A stretch of DNA of 64,000 bases, from NCBI RefSeq assembly GCF_021654135.1, contig NZ_JAKGSD010000013.1:62001-126000 (forward strand), in the 5' to 3' direction. Positions within the stretch are counted from its first letter, which is position 1. Each line of letters opens with the position of its first letter. Of this stretch, positions 34,486 to 42,840 are shown one piece after another. The notes under the pieces were generated by a model. The model was given only the letters and a program-made list of their open reading frames with translations, did no database searches and was not told the DNA's origin. Source of the stretch: Amycolatopsis tucumanensis. GTDB taxonomy: Bacteria; Actinomycetota; Actinomycetes; Mycobacteriales; Pseudonocardiaceae. Made by a program: the position numbers and the translations under genes.

Positions 34486-34502
34486 TACGAAAGGCGTTCG
34501 TA
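34486..34502. promoter_or_regulatory. IclR operator / RBS-overlapping inverted repeat
   Basis: TACGAA-AGGCG-TTCGTA, a perfect 6-5-6 inverted repeat that contains the AAAGG ribosome-binding site and ends 1 nt before the IclR ATG at 34504. Expected to bind IclR for autoregulation or to form an mRNA hairpin that masks the RBS. Confidence 0.6.
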
Positions 34503-34503
34503 T

Positions 34504-35262
34504 ATGTCAAACACATCGCGAACCTCCAGCACCGTCGCCACCGCTCTGCGCGTGCTGCGCCTGCTCGCCGACAACCCCGGCGGCATGGGCATCACCGAGG
34601 TCGCGCGAGCGCTGGACATCGCCAAGAGCAAGGCCCACCTCCTGCTGGCGACCCTGCTCGAACAGGACTTCGTCGAGCGCACCGCGGACAGCCGGTACCG
34701 GCTGGGCCTCACCGCGTTCGAGGTCGGCTCGGCCGTGCCGGACGCGGCCCGCTTCGGCGGGGACCTGATCACCCCGATGCGCGCACTCGCCGACCTGTGC
34801 GGGGAAGCCGTTTCACTGGCGGTCCTGCGCAACCGCGACGCGATCATGATCCAGCGCTTCGAAACGAAGCACGTGCTGCGCGCGGAGATCGGCGTCGGCA
34901 CCCGGATGCCGTTGATCAGTTGCGCGTCCGGGAAGTTCCTCCTCGCCCACATGCCCGAGGAGCAGGTCGACAGCCTGTACCCGGACGAGGTGCTGCCGCA
35001 CGTGACCGTGCACAGCATTCGCACCAAGTCGCAGCTCAAGGCCACCTTCCCGGAGATCCGCCGCCAGGGGTACGCCCTCAACGACGAGGAGTACGCCGAG
35101 GGGATCTCCGGCATCGCCACCGGTGTCGCGGACGGCAGCGGGCAGTACGTCGCCGCGCTCAGCGTCGCCGGGCCGACCAGCCGGTTCCGCGCGGACCAGT
35201 GGATCGAACCGCTGGCGGAGGCCGCGCACAAGATGACCGAACTACTGTCCAGCCGGCGCTGA
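34504..35262 (+). CDS. IclR-family regulator of the hydantoinase operon
   Basis: 252 residues. The N-terminal winged HTH is TALRVLRLLADNPGGMGITEVARALDIAKSKAHLLLATL. The C-terminal effector domain has VSLAVLRNRDAIMIQRFET, RMPLISCASGKFLLAHM and GYALNDEEYAEGISGIATGV. ATG at 34504 is chosen over a GTG at 34474 because translation from 34504 gives the conserved length. Only 28 nt before hyuA, so it is the first gene of the operon, probably autoregulated through the inverted repeat over its RBS. Confidence 0.85.
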   Translation: MSNTSRTSSTVATALRVLRLLADNPGGMGITEVARALDIAKSKAHLLLATLLEQDFVERTADSRYRLGLTAFEVGSAVPDAARFGGDLITPMRALADLCGEAVSLAVLRNRDAIMIQRFETKHVLRAEIGVGTRMPLISCASGKFLLAHMPEEQVDSLYPDEVLPHVTVHSIRTKSQLKATFPEIRRQGYALNDEEYAEGISGIATGVADGSGQYVAALSVAGPTSRFRADQWIEPLAEAAHKMTELLSSRR

Positions 35263-35289
35263 CCGGCTGAGGAAGAGGTTCACCCCGAC

Positions 35290-37320
35290 ATGGAGATCGT
35301 CGCTGGAATCGATGTCGGCGGCACGTTCACCGACGTGCTGCTCCACCACCCCGGGACGGGGGAACTCCGCCTCGCCAAGGTGTTCTCCACCCCCGGGCGC
35401 CAGGCCGACGGGCTGCTCACCGGGCTGCGGCAGTTCGATGTTCCGCTCGGCGAACTCGACGCCGTCGTGCACGGAACGACCGTGGCGACCAACGCGGTCC
35501 TGGAGCGCAAGGGATCGCGCACCGCGCTGGTGACCACGCGCGGTTTCCGGGACGTGCTGGAGCTGCGCAGGCGCGACCGGCCCACGACCTACGGCCTGAC
35601 CGGCGCCTACCGCCCGCTGGTGCCGCGGAGCCGGTCGTTCGAAGTGGACGAACGCGTCGACGCGGACGGCCGGGTCGTCGAGCCCCTCTCGGCCGGCTCG
35701 GTCCGGGCCGTGGCGGACGCGCTGCGGGCGGCCGAGGTGGAAAGTGTCGCGGTCTGCCTGCTCAACAGCTACGCCAACGCCGACCACGAGCGCACGCTCG
35801 CCCACGAACTGCGCCGGCTGTTGCCGGACGTCGAGGTCACGGCCTCCTACGAGGTGTGCCCGGAGCCCGGCGAGTTCGAACGGGCCACGACCACGGTGGT
35901 CAACGCGTTCGTCCGCGCGCCGATGTCGCGCTACCTCGGCGCCGTGCAGGAACGCCTGAAGCACGAGGGGTTCGCCCGGGACGTGCAGGTGATGCAGTCC
36001 AACGGCGGGCTGATCCCCGCCCGCCGCGCCGGCGAACTCGCGGTCCGCACGCTGCTGTCCGGTCCCGCCGCGGGCACCGTCGCCGCCGCGGCGTTCGGTG
36101 AGGCCGCCGGCCTGCCCGACGTCATCTCCTGCGACATGGGCGGCACCAGTTTCGACGTCGCCCTCATCCCGGGCGGGCGGCCGGCGGTGACTGCCGAGAG
36201 CGCGATCGACTACGGCATCCCGATCAAGGTCCCGATGATCGACATCACCACCATCGGCGCGGGCGGCGGGTCCATCGCCTCGGTCGACCGCGCCGGGATC
36301 CTGCAGGTGGGGCCGGAAAGCGCGGGCTCCGATCCGGGTCCGGCCTGCTACGGCCGCGGCGGCACCCGCCCGACCGTCACCGACGCCAACATCGTGCTCG
36401 GCCGCATCTCCGCCGAGCAGCGCCTGGGCACGCAGGACGGGTTCACGCTCGACCGCGACGCCGCCGTCGAAGCGGTCCGGGCGCACGTCGCCGAACCCCT
36501 CGGACTCGACGTCACCGCGGCCGCACTCGCGATCATCCGCTTCGCCAACGAGAAGATGGCCAACGCGATCCGCATGGTCAGCGTGGACAAGGGACACGAC
36601 CCCCGCGAGTTCGCCCTGGTGGGCTTCGGCGGCGCCGGCCCCATGCACGTCGCCGAGCTGGCCAGGGCTGTCGGCGCCACCACCGTCCTGGTCCCCCCGC
36701 ACCCCGGCGCGCTGTCCGCCTACGGCTGCCTGATCGCCGACGTGAAGTACGACTACGTCACGGCCGTGGGATCCGAAGTGGACGACTGCACCGCGGGCGG
36801 GATCGAACGCATCCTGGCCGACCAGGCCGAGCTGGGCCGCAAGACCCTGGAGGCCGACGGGTTCGGCGACCAGGACATCGCCGTGGAGCACGTCGCGGAA
36901 ATGAGCTTCGCCAAGCAGCTCTACTCGATCCGCGTCCCGCTCGGCGGCGACCGCGAAGCCTGGACCCCGGCGAAGCTCACCGAGGAGTTCCACCGCGAAT
37001 ACCTCGCGATCTACCAGGGCCGCAACCCCTCCGGCTCGATCCGGTTGATCAGCCTGCGCACCGTGGTGACCGGCAAGCGCAAGCCCGTCGAGCAGGTGGT
37101 GACCACACCGGGCGAACACCCGGCACCCCGGGAGCGGACCGTGGTGTTCGCCGACGGCAGCCACCCGGTTCCCGTGCTACGGCGGGAACACCTCCGTCCG
37201 GGCGAGGTCCTGGCCGGGCCGGCGATCGTGGAACAGAGCGACACCACGATCGTGCTCCCCCCGGCGACGACCACGACCGTGCACTCCAACGGCAGCCTCA
37301 TCGTGAAGGTGGCATCATGA
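35290..37320 (+). CDS. hyuA: Hydantoinase/oxoprolinase subunit A
   Basis: 676 residues, normal length. GIDVGGTFTDVLLHHPGTG is the ASKHA-type N-terminal ATP-binding motif, with TTVATNAVLERKG, CDMGGTSFDVALIPGG and GAGGGSIASVD as further phosphate-binding blocks and FGGAGPMHVAELA near the C-terminus. With HyuB it hydrolyses N-substituted hydantoins, 5-oxoproline or related cyclic amides using ATP. Overlaps hyuB by 4 bases (ATGA at 37317). Whether the substrate is a hydantoin or another lactam cannot be told. Confidence 0.85.
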   Translation: MEIVAGIDVGGTFTDVLLHHPGTGELRLAKVFSTPGRQADGLLTGLRQFDVPLGELDAVVHGTTVATNAVLERKGSRTALVTTRGFRDVLELRRRDRPTTYGLTGAYRPLVPRSRSFEVDERVDADGRVVEPLSAGSVRAVADALRAAEVESVAVCLLNSYANADHERTLAHELRRLLPDVEVTASYEVCPEPGEFERATTTVVNAFVRAPMSRYLGAVQERLKHEGFARDVQVMQSNGGLIPARRAGELAVRTLLSGPAAGTVAAAAFGEAAGLPDVISCDMGGTSFDVALIPGGRPAVTAESAIDYGIPIKVPMIDITTIGAGGGSIASVDRAGILQVGPESAGSDPGPACYGRGGTRPTVTDANIVLGRISAEQRLGTQDGFTLDRDAAVEAVRAHVAEPLGLDVTAAALAIIRFANEKMANAIRMVSVDKGHDPREFALVGFGGAGPMHVAELARAVGATTVLVPPHPGALSAYGCLIADVKYDYVTAVGSEVDDCTAGGIERILADQAELGRKTLEADGFGDQDIAVEHVAEMSFAKQLYSIRVPLGGDREAWTPAKLTEEFHREYLAIYQGRNPSGSIRLISLRTVVTGKRKPVEQVVTTPGEHPAPRERTVVFADGSHPVPVLRREHLRPGEVLAGPAIVEQSDTTIVLPPATTTTVHSNGSLIVKVAS

Positions 37321-38987
37321 CCGAGCTCGACCCGTTGTCCATCGCCGTCATCCGCGGCAGGCTCGAACAGATCGCGGACGAGATGGACACCGTCTTCGAA
37401 CGCATGGCGTTCTCCCCGGTCATCTCCGACGCCTGGGACCGCGCCGACGGCATCTACTCCCCTGTCGACGGCAGCATGATCGTCCAGGGCAACCGGGGGC
37501 TGCCGATCTTCGTGGGCACCATGCAGTACACGGTCGCGAGCGTGATCGCCGGCGCGAGCGAGGTGCGGCAGGGCGACACGTTCATCGTCAACGACCCGTT
37601 CGCCGGTGGCACGCACATCATGGACACCAAGATGGTGCGGCCGTTCTTCTACCGCGGCGAACTGTTCGCCTACCTCGCCAACACCGGGCACTGGCCGGAC
37701 CTCGGCGGCCGGGTGCCGGGCGGGTTCGGCGCCGCGGCCACCGACTGCTACCAGGAAGGGCTGCGCCTGCCGCCGGTGAAGCTGTTCAGCGGCGACGAGC
37801 TCAACGCCGACATCGTCGCGATCCTGCAGACCAACTCACGGCTGCCCGACGACGTCCTCGGCGACATCGACGCCCAGGCCACCGCGCTGCGCGCCGGCGA
37901 AACGCGTCTCACCGAGCTCCTCGACGAGTACGGGCCCGACCAGGTGCGCGCCGTCATCGACGCGCTGCGAGAACGGTCGGCGCGGCAGATGCGCTCCTAC
38001 ATCGCGGAGATCCCCGACGGCACCTACTCCTTCGTCGAGGAGATGGACAACGACGGCATCACCGACGAGGTGCTGCGCATCGACGCGCGGATCACCGTCG
38101 CCGGCGAGGAGCTCACCATCGACTTCAGCCACTCCTCGCCGCCCTGCCAGGGCCCCATGAACTCCGTGTACGCCGCGACCGTCTCCAGCAGCATCGTCGC
38201 GATCAAGCACCTGTTCCCCGACATCCCGATCAACTCCGGCATCTTCGAACCGATCACGTTCGTCATCCCGGACACCGTGTTCCTCAATGCCAAACCGCCG
38301 CGGCCGGTGGCCGGGTGCGCGGCGGAGACCAGCCAGCGCATCATCACCGCCGTCATGGGCGCGCTCGCCGAAGCCGCACCCGACCGGGTGCCTGCCGGGT
38401 CGTCCGCCACGGTCAACAACCTCTCCATCGGTGGTGTGCGCGAGGACGGCACCCCGTTCGTGCTGTACGTGTTCCTCGGCGGTGGCTACGGCGGTCACCC
38501 GGCCGGGGACGGGCTGTCCAATGGCTGCTCGCTGATGAGCATCGGGCGCGTCCAGTCGATCGAGACCCTCGAACAGCGCTATCCGCTGCGGTTCCGCAAG
38601 TACGGCCTGCGGGACGGATCGGCCGGGCACGGCAGGCACCGCGGCGGTTTCGGCGTGCACTTCGAGTTCGAGTTCACCGCCGCCGAAGGGCAGGCGAGCC
38701 TGCTCGGCGACCAGGCGAAAACCGCCCCGGTCGGGCGCGCCGGCGGCACGCCGGGACAACCGTCGTCGCCGTGGTTCCGCATCGGCGGCGAGCAGGTCAC
38801 CCTCCCGATGATCAGCAAGGGCGAGAACGTCTCGCTGCGCGCCGGCGACATCGTGTGCCTGCGCACCCCCGGCGGCGGCGGATACGGGCCGGCCGCCGAA
38901 CGCGACCCCGAAGCCGTCGCCACCGACCTCGAACACGGCTACCTCGACGACGAGACGGCACGAAGGATCTACGCGCACACCGCCTAG
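37317..38987 (+). CDS. hyuB: Hydantoinase/oxoprolinase subunit B
   Basis: 556 residues. SIAVIRGRLEQIADEMDTVFERMAFSPVI is the conserved opening. VNDPFAGGTHIMDTKMVRPFF, DFSHSSPPCQGPMNSVYAA, NSGIFEPITFVIP and the Gly-rich YVFLGGGYGGHPAGDGLSN region are HyuB landmarks, and TPGGGGYGPAAERDPEAV ends the protein. Catalytic partner of HyuA. Confidence 0.85.
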   Translation: MTELDPLSIAVIRGRLEQIADEMDTVFERMAFSPVISDAWDRADGIYSPVDGSMIVQGNRGLPIFVGTMQYTVASVIAGASEVRQGDTFIVNDPFAGGTHIMDTKMVRPFFYRGELFAYLANTGHWPDLGGRVPGGFGAAATDCYQEGLRLPPVKLFSGDELNADIVAILQTNSRLPDDVLGDIDAQATALRAGETRLTELLDEYGPDQVRAVIDALRERSARQMRSYIAEIPDGTYSFVEEMDNDGITDEVLRIDARITVAGEELTIDFSHSSPPCQGPMNSVYAATVSSSIVAIKHLFPDIPINSGIFEPITFVIPDTVFLNAKPPRPVAGCAAETSQRIITAVMGALAEAAPDRVPAGSSATVNNLSIGGVREDGTPFVLYVFLGGGYGGHPAGDGLSNGCSLMSIGRVQSIETLEQRYPLRFRKYGLRDGSAGHGRHRGGFGVHFEFEFTAAEGQASLLGDQAKTAPVGRAGGTPGQPSSPWFRIGGEQVTLPMISKGENVSLRAGDIVCLRTPGGGGYGPAAERDPEAVATDLEHGYLDDETARRIYAHTA

Positions 38988-39018
38988 CCCGCCCCTACTC
39001 CCCCAGCTGGAGAAAGCC

Positions 39019-40326
39019 ATGTCCGGAACCACCGCGGACACTCCCATCCGCAAAGCGATCCTCGGCAGCCTCGTCGGCACATCACTGGAGTGGTACGACT
39101 TCTTCCTCTACGGCTCCGCCGCGGCGCTCGTCTTCAACGAGGTCTTCTTCCCCACGTTCGACCCGCTCACCGGAACCCTGCTGTCCTTCCTCACCTTCGC
39201 CATCGGGTTCGTCGCGCGCCCCATCGGCGGGATCGTCGCGGGCCACTACGGCGACCGGTTCGGCCGCAAGAAGGTCCTGCTGTTCACCGTGTCCCTCATG
39301 GGCGCCTCCACGGTCCTCATCGGACTGATCCCGAGCTACGCGACGATCGGCGTCACCGCGCCGATCCTGCTGATCGTCGTGCGGCTGGCGCAGGGGTTCG
39401 CCCTCGGCGGTGAGTGGGCAGGCGGCGCGCTGATGATCGCCGAACGCGCCCCGTCCGCGCGCCGCGGCTTCCTCACCAGCTTCGTGCAGGTCGGTGTCCC
39501 GATCGGCACACTCGTCAGCACCGCCGTGCTGTACCTGATGTCGGGCATACTTTCGCGCGACGCCTTCCTGCAGTGGGGCTGGCGGGTGCCGTTCCTGCTG
39601 TCCGTCGTGGTCGTCCTCATCGGCGTCTACATCCGCCGCCAGGTCGGCGAATCACCCGCGTTCGAGAAGGCCGCCCCCGAGCGCGCCCCGATCCTGACGT
39701 TGCTCAAGACGCAACCGCTGGACGTGCTGCGGGTGGTCGGCATCCGCGCCGGCGCGGACATCCTCTACTACCTGCTGGTGACCTTCCTGCTCACCTACGT
39801 CACGACGAGGCTCGGCCTGCCCCGCGGCGTGGGGCTGCTGGCCGCCCTGGTCGGCGCGGGGATGCAGCTGTTCACCTACCCCGCGTTCGCGGCGCTGAGC
39901 GACCGGTACGGCCGCCGCAAGGTCACCGTCTTCGGCGCGGTCGGGGCGTTCGCCTGGATGTTCGCGTTCTTCCCGCTGGTCGATTCGAAGAACACCGGCC
40001 TGATCTTGCTCGCCGTGGTCGGCGGCCTGTTCTTCCACTCCGCGATGTACGGGGTGCAGGCGTCCTGGATCTGCGAACTGTTCGACACCCGGCACCGCTA
40101 CAGCGGCGCCTCGCTGGGATACCAGCTCTCCGGGATCGTCGGCGGCAGCCTCGCCCCGACCATCGCCGTGGCGCTGCTGCGGGCTTCGGACTCGACCACT
40201 CTCGTGGTGGTGTACGTGTGCGCCGCGCTCGCTCTCGTGGCCGGGACCGCGCTGCTGACCCGGGAAACCCGCGGCGGCGAACTGACCGGCGCCGGCTCCG
40301 CGACGAAGGTGAGGAGCGCCTCGTGA
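39019..40326 (+). CDS. Second MHS-family MFS transporter
   Basis: 435 residues, 12 membrane helices. GTSLEWYDFFLYGSAAALVF, GHYGDRFGRKKV, RLAQGFALGGEWAGG and ALSDRYGRRKV are MHS signatures. EWYDFFLYG is the commoner family opening, unlike ELYDNGIFG in the paralogue at 29988, so the two transporters belong to different subgroups and probably carry different substrates. Lies 31 nt after hyuB and overlaps the aminotransferase start by 4 bases. Confidence 0.85.
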   Translation: MSGTTADTPIRKAILGSLVGTSLEWYDFFLYGSAAALVFNEVFFPTFDPLTGTLLSFLTFAIGFVARPIGGIVAGHYGDRFGRKKVLLFTVSLMGASTVLIGLIPSYATIGVTAPILLIVVRLAQGFALGGEWAGGALMIAERAPSARRGFLTSFVQVGVPIGTLVSTAVLYLMSGILSRDAFLQWGWRVPFLLSVVVVLIGVYIRRQVGESPAFEKAAPERAPILTLLKTQPLDVLRVVGIRAGADILYYLLVTFLLTYVTTRLGLPRGVGLLAALVGAGMQLFTYPAFAALSDRYGRRKVTVFGAVGAFAWMFAFFPLVDSKNTGLILLAVVGGLFFHSAMYGVQASWICELFDTRHRYSGASLGYQLSGIVGGSLAPTIAVALLRASDSTTLVVVYVCAALALVAGTALLTRETRGGELTGAGSATKVRSAS

Positions 40327-41477
40327 GCGTCGTCGAGCGCGCCCGCCGCGTACTGCCGGGCGGCAACACCCGGACGACCCTGTTCGTCCCGCCGCACCCG
40401 CCCTACGCGGTGCGCGGCGAGGGCGCGATCGTCACCGACCACACTGGACACCGGGTCGTGGACTGCAACAACAACTACACGTCGCTCATCCACGGGCACG
40501 CCCGTCCCGAAGTGCTCGAAGCGGCGTTCGAAGCCGCCCGCGGCGGAACCGCGTTCGGCCTCCCCACGGCCTCGGAGGTGGCGCTCGCCGAGCACCTGCG
40601 CGACCGCACCGGGATCGAGCAGTGGCGCTTCTGCAACTCGGGCACCGAGGCGGTGCTCATGCTCCTGCGCGCGGCCCGGGCCCACACCGGGCGGGAGCTG
40701 ATCGTGCGGTTCGAGGGCAGCTACCACGGCACCGGCGACGCCGTCGTCTCGCCCGGCGCGCCCGGGGTGGTGCCCGGCTCGGTGCTGGTGTTGCCGCAGA
40801 ACGACCTGCCGGCGTTGCGTGCGGCGATGCGGAACCACGGCGACCGGGTCGCGGCAGTGCTGATCGACCTCATGCCCAACCGCGCCGGGCTCACCCCGGC
40901 CGACCCGGCCTACGTGGCCGAGCTCGACGCGCTCACGCGGCAGCATGGCGCGCTGCTCGCGGTCGACGAGGTCATCACGTTCCGCCTGCACGAAGGCGGA
41001 CTGCACCAGCGGTACGGCATCCGGCCCGACCTGGTGTCCGTGGGCAAGGTCATCGGCGGCGGGTTCCCGGTCGGGGCGGTCGGTGGCCGCGCCGAGGTCC
41101 TGTCGCCGTTCGACCCGCAGACGCCGGACGGCGTGTCCTGGGGCGGGACGTTCAGCGCCAACCCCGTCACGATGTCGGCCGGGCTCACGGCACTGCGCCT
41201 GTTCGGCCCCGCCGAGATCGCCGAGCTGAACCGCCGAGGCGACGAGTTGCGCAGCCGGCTCCACGAGGCCGGAGTGGCGGTGCGCGGCTCCGGCTCCCTG
41301 CTGCGGCTGATGGCCGCGGACACCACGAAACTGTGGTGGAGCCTCTACGAGCGCGGCGTGCTCGCCGGCACGAACGGGCTGCTCGCTCTGTCCACGGCGA
41401 TGACCCCGGCGCACCTGGACCACATCGCCGACGCCGTCATCGCCACCCTCCGATCCGACCCCGCTGAACACCGGTAA
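40323..41477 (+). CDS. Class III PLP aminotransferase (GSA aminomutase-like)
   Basis: 384 residues. VLPGGNTRTT opening, NNYTSLIHGHARPEV, FCNSGTEAVLMLLRAARAHTG, FEGSYHGTGD, VDEVITFRLHEGG and the PLP lysine in VSVGKVIGGGFPVGAVGG match glutamate-1-semialdehyde aminomutase-like class III enzymes. A catabolic operon rather than a tetrapyrrole context means it is probably a transaminase for the ring-opened product. GTG start overlaps the transporter stop (GTGA at 40323-40326). Confidence 0.8.
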   Translation: MSVVERARRVLPGGNTRTTLFVPPHPPYAVRGEGAIVTDHTGHRVVDCNNNYTSLIHGHARPEVLEAAFEAARGGTAFGLPTASEVALAEHLRDRTGIEQWRFCNSGTEAVLMLLRAARAHTGRELIVRFEGSYHGTGDAVVSPGAPGVVPGSVLVLPQNDLPALRAAMRNHGDRVAAVLIDLMPNRAGLTPADPAYVAELDALTRQHGALLAVDEVITFRLHEGGLHQRYGIRPDLVSVGKVIGGGFPVGAVGGRAEVLSPFDPQTPDGVSWGGTFSANPVTMSAGLTALRLFGPAEIAELNRRGDELRSRLHEAGVAVRGSGSLLRLMAADTTKLWWSLYERGVLAGTNGLLALSTAMTPAHLDHIADAVIATLRSDPAEHR

Positions 41478-41483
41478 CGGTCC

Positions 41484-41522
41484 CGCCGGGGGCACGATGC
41501 TCTGGCGTTGTGGCCCCCGGCG
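41484..41522 (+). terminator. Terminator hairpin of the hyu operon
   Basis: CGCCGGGGGC at 41484-41493 pairs with GCCCCCGGCG at 41513-41522: a 10-bp perfect stem, 19-nt loop, starting 7 nt after the aminotransferase stop. Confidence 0.6.
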
Positions 41523-41653
41523 TGTTGCCGTTCTCCTTGGCCAGTCCAAGGTGGAACACCAGCTACTCCAGGTGGTCGACCTCAGGCGACCGCGAGGGCC
41601 GGGCGAGCCGCTGCTCGCCCGGCCCGACATCGCACGGCTCCCGGCCTGACGGC

Positions 41654-42070
41654 TCACCGCGGGGCAGGCACCGGCGCGGTGGTGACCTCGCGGGTCTCGC
41701 GCAGGACGAGCAGACCAGTGACCACCATCAGCGCCGCGGTGAAGCCGTGGACGCCGAACGCCGTGGGCGCGGAGCCGTGGTGGGCCAGCACGGTGGCCAT
41801 GTCGCCGAACGCGGCGAGCGCCTCCACCAGCAGCACCCAGCCCAGCGCGCGGCGGTGTCCCGTCAGCAGCAGGACCGCGAGGACCAGGGCCAGGATGACG
41901 TCGCGGATCCCCTTGACGACGAGGAAACCGCCGCCGTCGCCGGACGGCCAGCTCGGCAGGCCGAAGCCGGGCGCGGTCGTTGCCGGGCTCAGGATGTACT
42001 CCGTCCCGAACCAGAGGATGAAGAGGACGAAAGCGGCGGTCAGGACGGTGTTGATCTTCTTCAGAGTCAT
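41654..42070 (-). CDS. DUF4267 membrane protein
   Basis: 138 residues with four predicted membrane helices (about 8-26, 50-68, 76-93, 105-123). FLVVKGIRDVILALVLAVLLLTGHRRALGWVLLVEAL and the AFGDMATVL loop are typical of DUF4267 integral membrane proteins. Function unknown. Follows the hemerythrin gene by 24 nt on the same strand and is presumably co-transcribed with it. Confidence 0.75.
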   Translation of the reverse strand: MTLKKINTVLTAAFVLFILWFGTEYILSPATTAPGFGLPSWPSGDGGGFLVVKGIRDVILALVLAVLLLTGHRRALGWVLLVEALAAFGDMATVLAHHGSAPTAFGVHGFTAALMVVTGLLVLRETREVTTAPVPAPR

Positions 42071-42094
42071 GGGGTCTCTCCTCGGGTGCAGGGG

Positions 42095-42736
42095 TCAGGC
42101 CGCGCGGACGCGGCGGATGTGGCGGGCGTAGCGGGGCCGGCCGAACAGGTGCCAGATGCCGCGCACCGGGGCCGGGAGGACGGACAGCAGCGTGGTGCGC
42201 TCGGCCGGGTTCGCGTCCTCCAGCACGAGACCGAAGAGCGTGAGCAGGGTGAGCTTCGGCGTGTTGGCCACCAGGTGGTCGCCCAGCGAAGTCCATTCCG
42301 CCAGGGTGAGGTGGTGCGCGGCGAGGGGCAGGAGCGTGGCCTCCTCGTCGTCGAGGTGTTCGAGCAGGACCGCCCGGTGATCGGCGAGGGCCGCCACCAG
42401 TGCGTCCCGCTCGGCGGCTCCGGCGGCGGCCTCCCACGCCGGGACCGCGGCGTCCAGCTTGGTCAGGGTCGCCGCGACGCGGTCGTGCTGGGCCTCCATG
42501 CGCAGCACGATGTCCGCCTCCAGATCGACGCGGGCCAGCAGCGGCGGCCACAGCAGCTCGTCCTCGCCCTCGTGGTGGTTCTTCAGCCCCAGCCGGTAGT
42601 CGCGGAAGTGGCCGGCGACCACCCCGGCGCGGGCGGTGTCCCCGGGGGCGACCGCCGCAACGAGTTCCACCAGCAGGCGCGACTCGCGGCGGAAGGCCCG
42701 GTGGACGATCTCCATGTCCCGGGTGTCGATGGTCAT
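42095..42736 (-). CDS. Hemerythrin HHE cation-binding protein
   Basis: 213 residues. Putative di-iron ligands occur in IVHRAFRRES, LKNHHEGEDELLWPPL, EAQHDRV and EHLDDEEATLLPL, an HHE-type four-helix bundle. The C-terminal 60 residues are extra. Family members sense oxygen or nitric oxide, or protect iron-sulfur enzymes. ATG at 42736 has AGGA 5 nt upstream. Divergent from the AfsR-like gene, with the SARP-type repeats between them. Confidence 0.8.
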   Translation of the reverse strand: MTIDTRDMEIVHRAFRRESRLLVELVAAVAPGDTARAGVVAGHFRDYRLGLKNHHEGEDELLWPPLLARVDLEADIVLRMEAQHDRVAATLTKLDAAVPAWEAAAGAAERDALVAALADHRAVLLEHLDDEEATLLPLAAHHLTLAEWTSLGDHLVANTPKLTLLTLFGLVLEDANPAERTTLLSVLPAPVRGIWHLFGRPRYARHIRRVRAA

Positions 42737-42784
42737 GGTGTTCCTGCCTTTCTCGGTTCGACGTGCCCAGACTGTTTCCGGGGG

Positions 42785-42812
42785 CTTGGAAGGCACTTGG
42801 AGCCGGCTTGGA
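42785..42812. promoter_or_regulatory. Three CTTGGA direct repeats at 11-bp spacing (SARP-type site)
   Basis: CTTGGA at 42785-42790, 42796-42801 and 42807-42812, exactly 11 bp apart, i.e. one helical turn. SARP regulators bind heptamer direct repeats with this phase. TACGAT at 42825-42830 is a fitting -10 for the rightward gene; CAGTCT on the other strand is a weaker one for the hemerythrin operon. Confidence 0.6.
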
Positions 42813-42840
42813 ACCCGGACCGCTTACGATGTGCCGTGTC

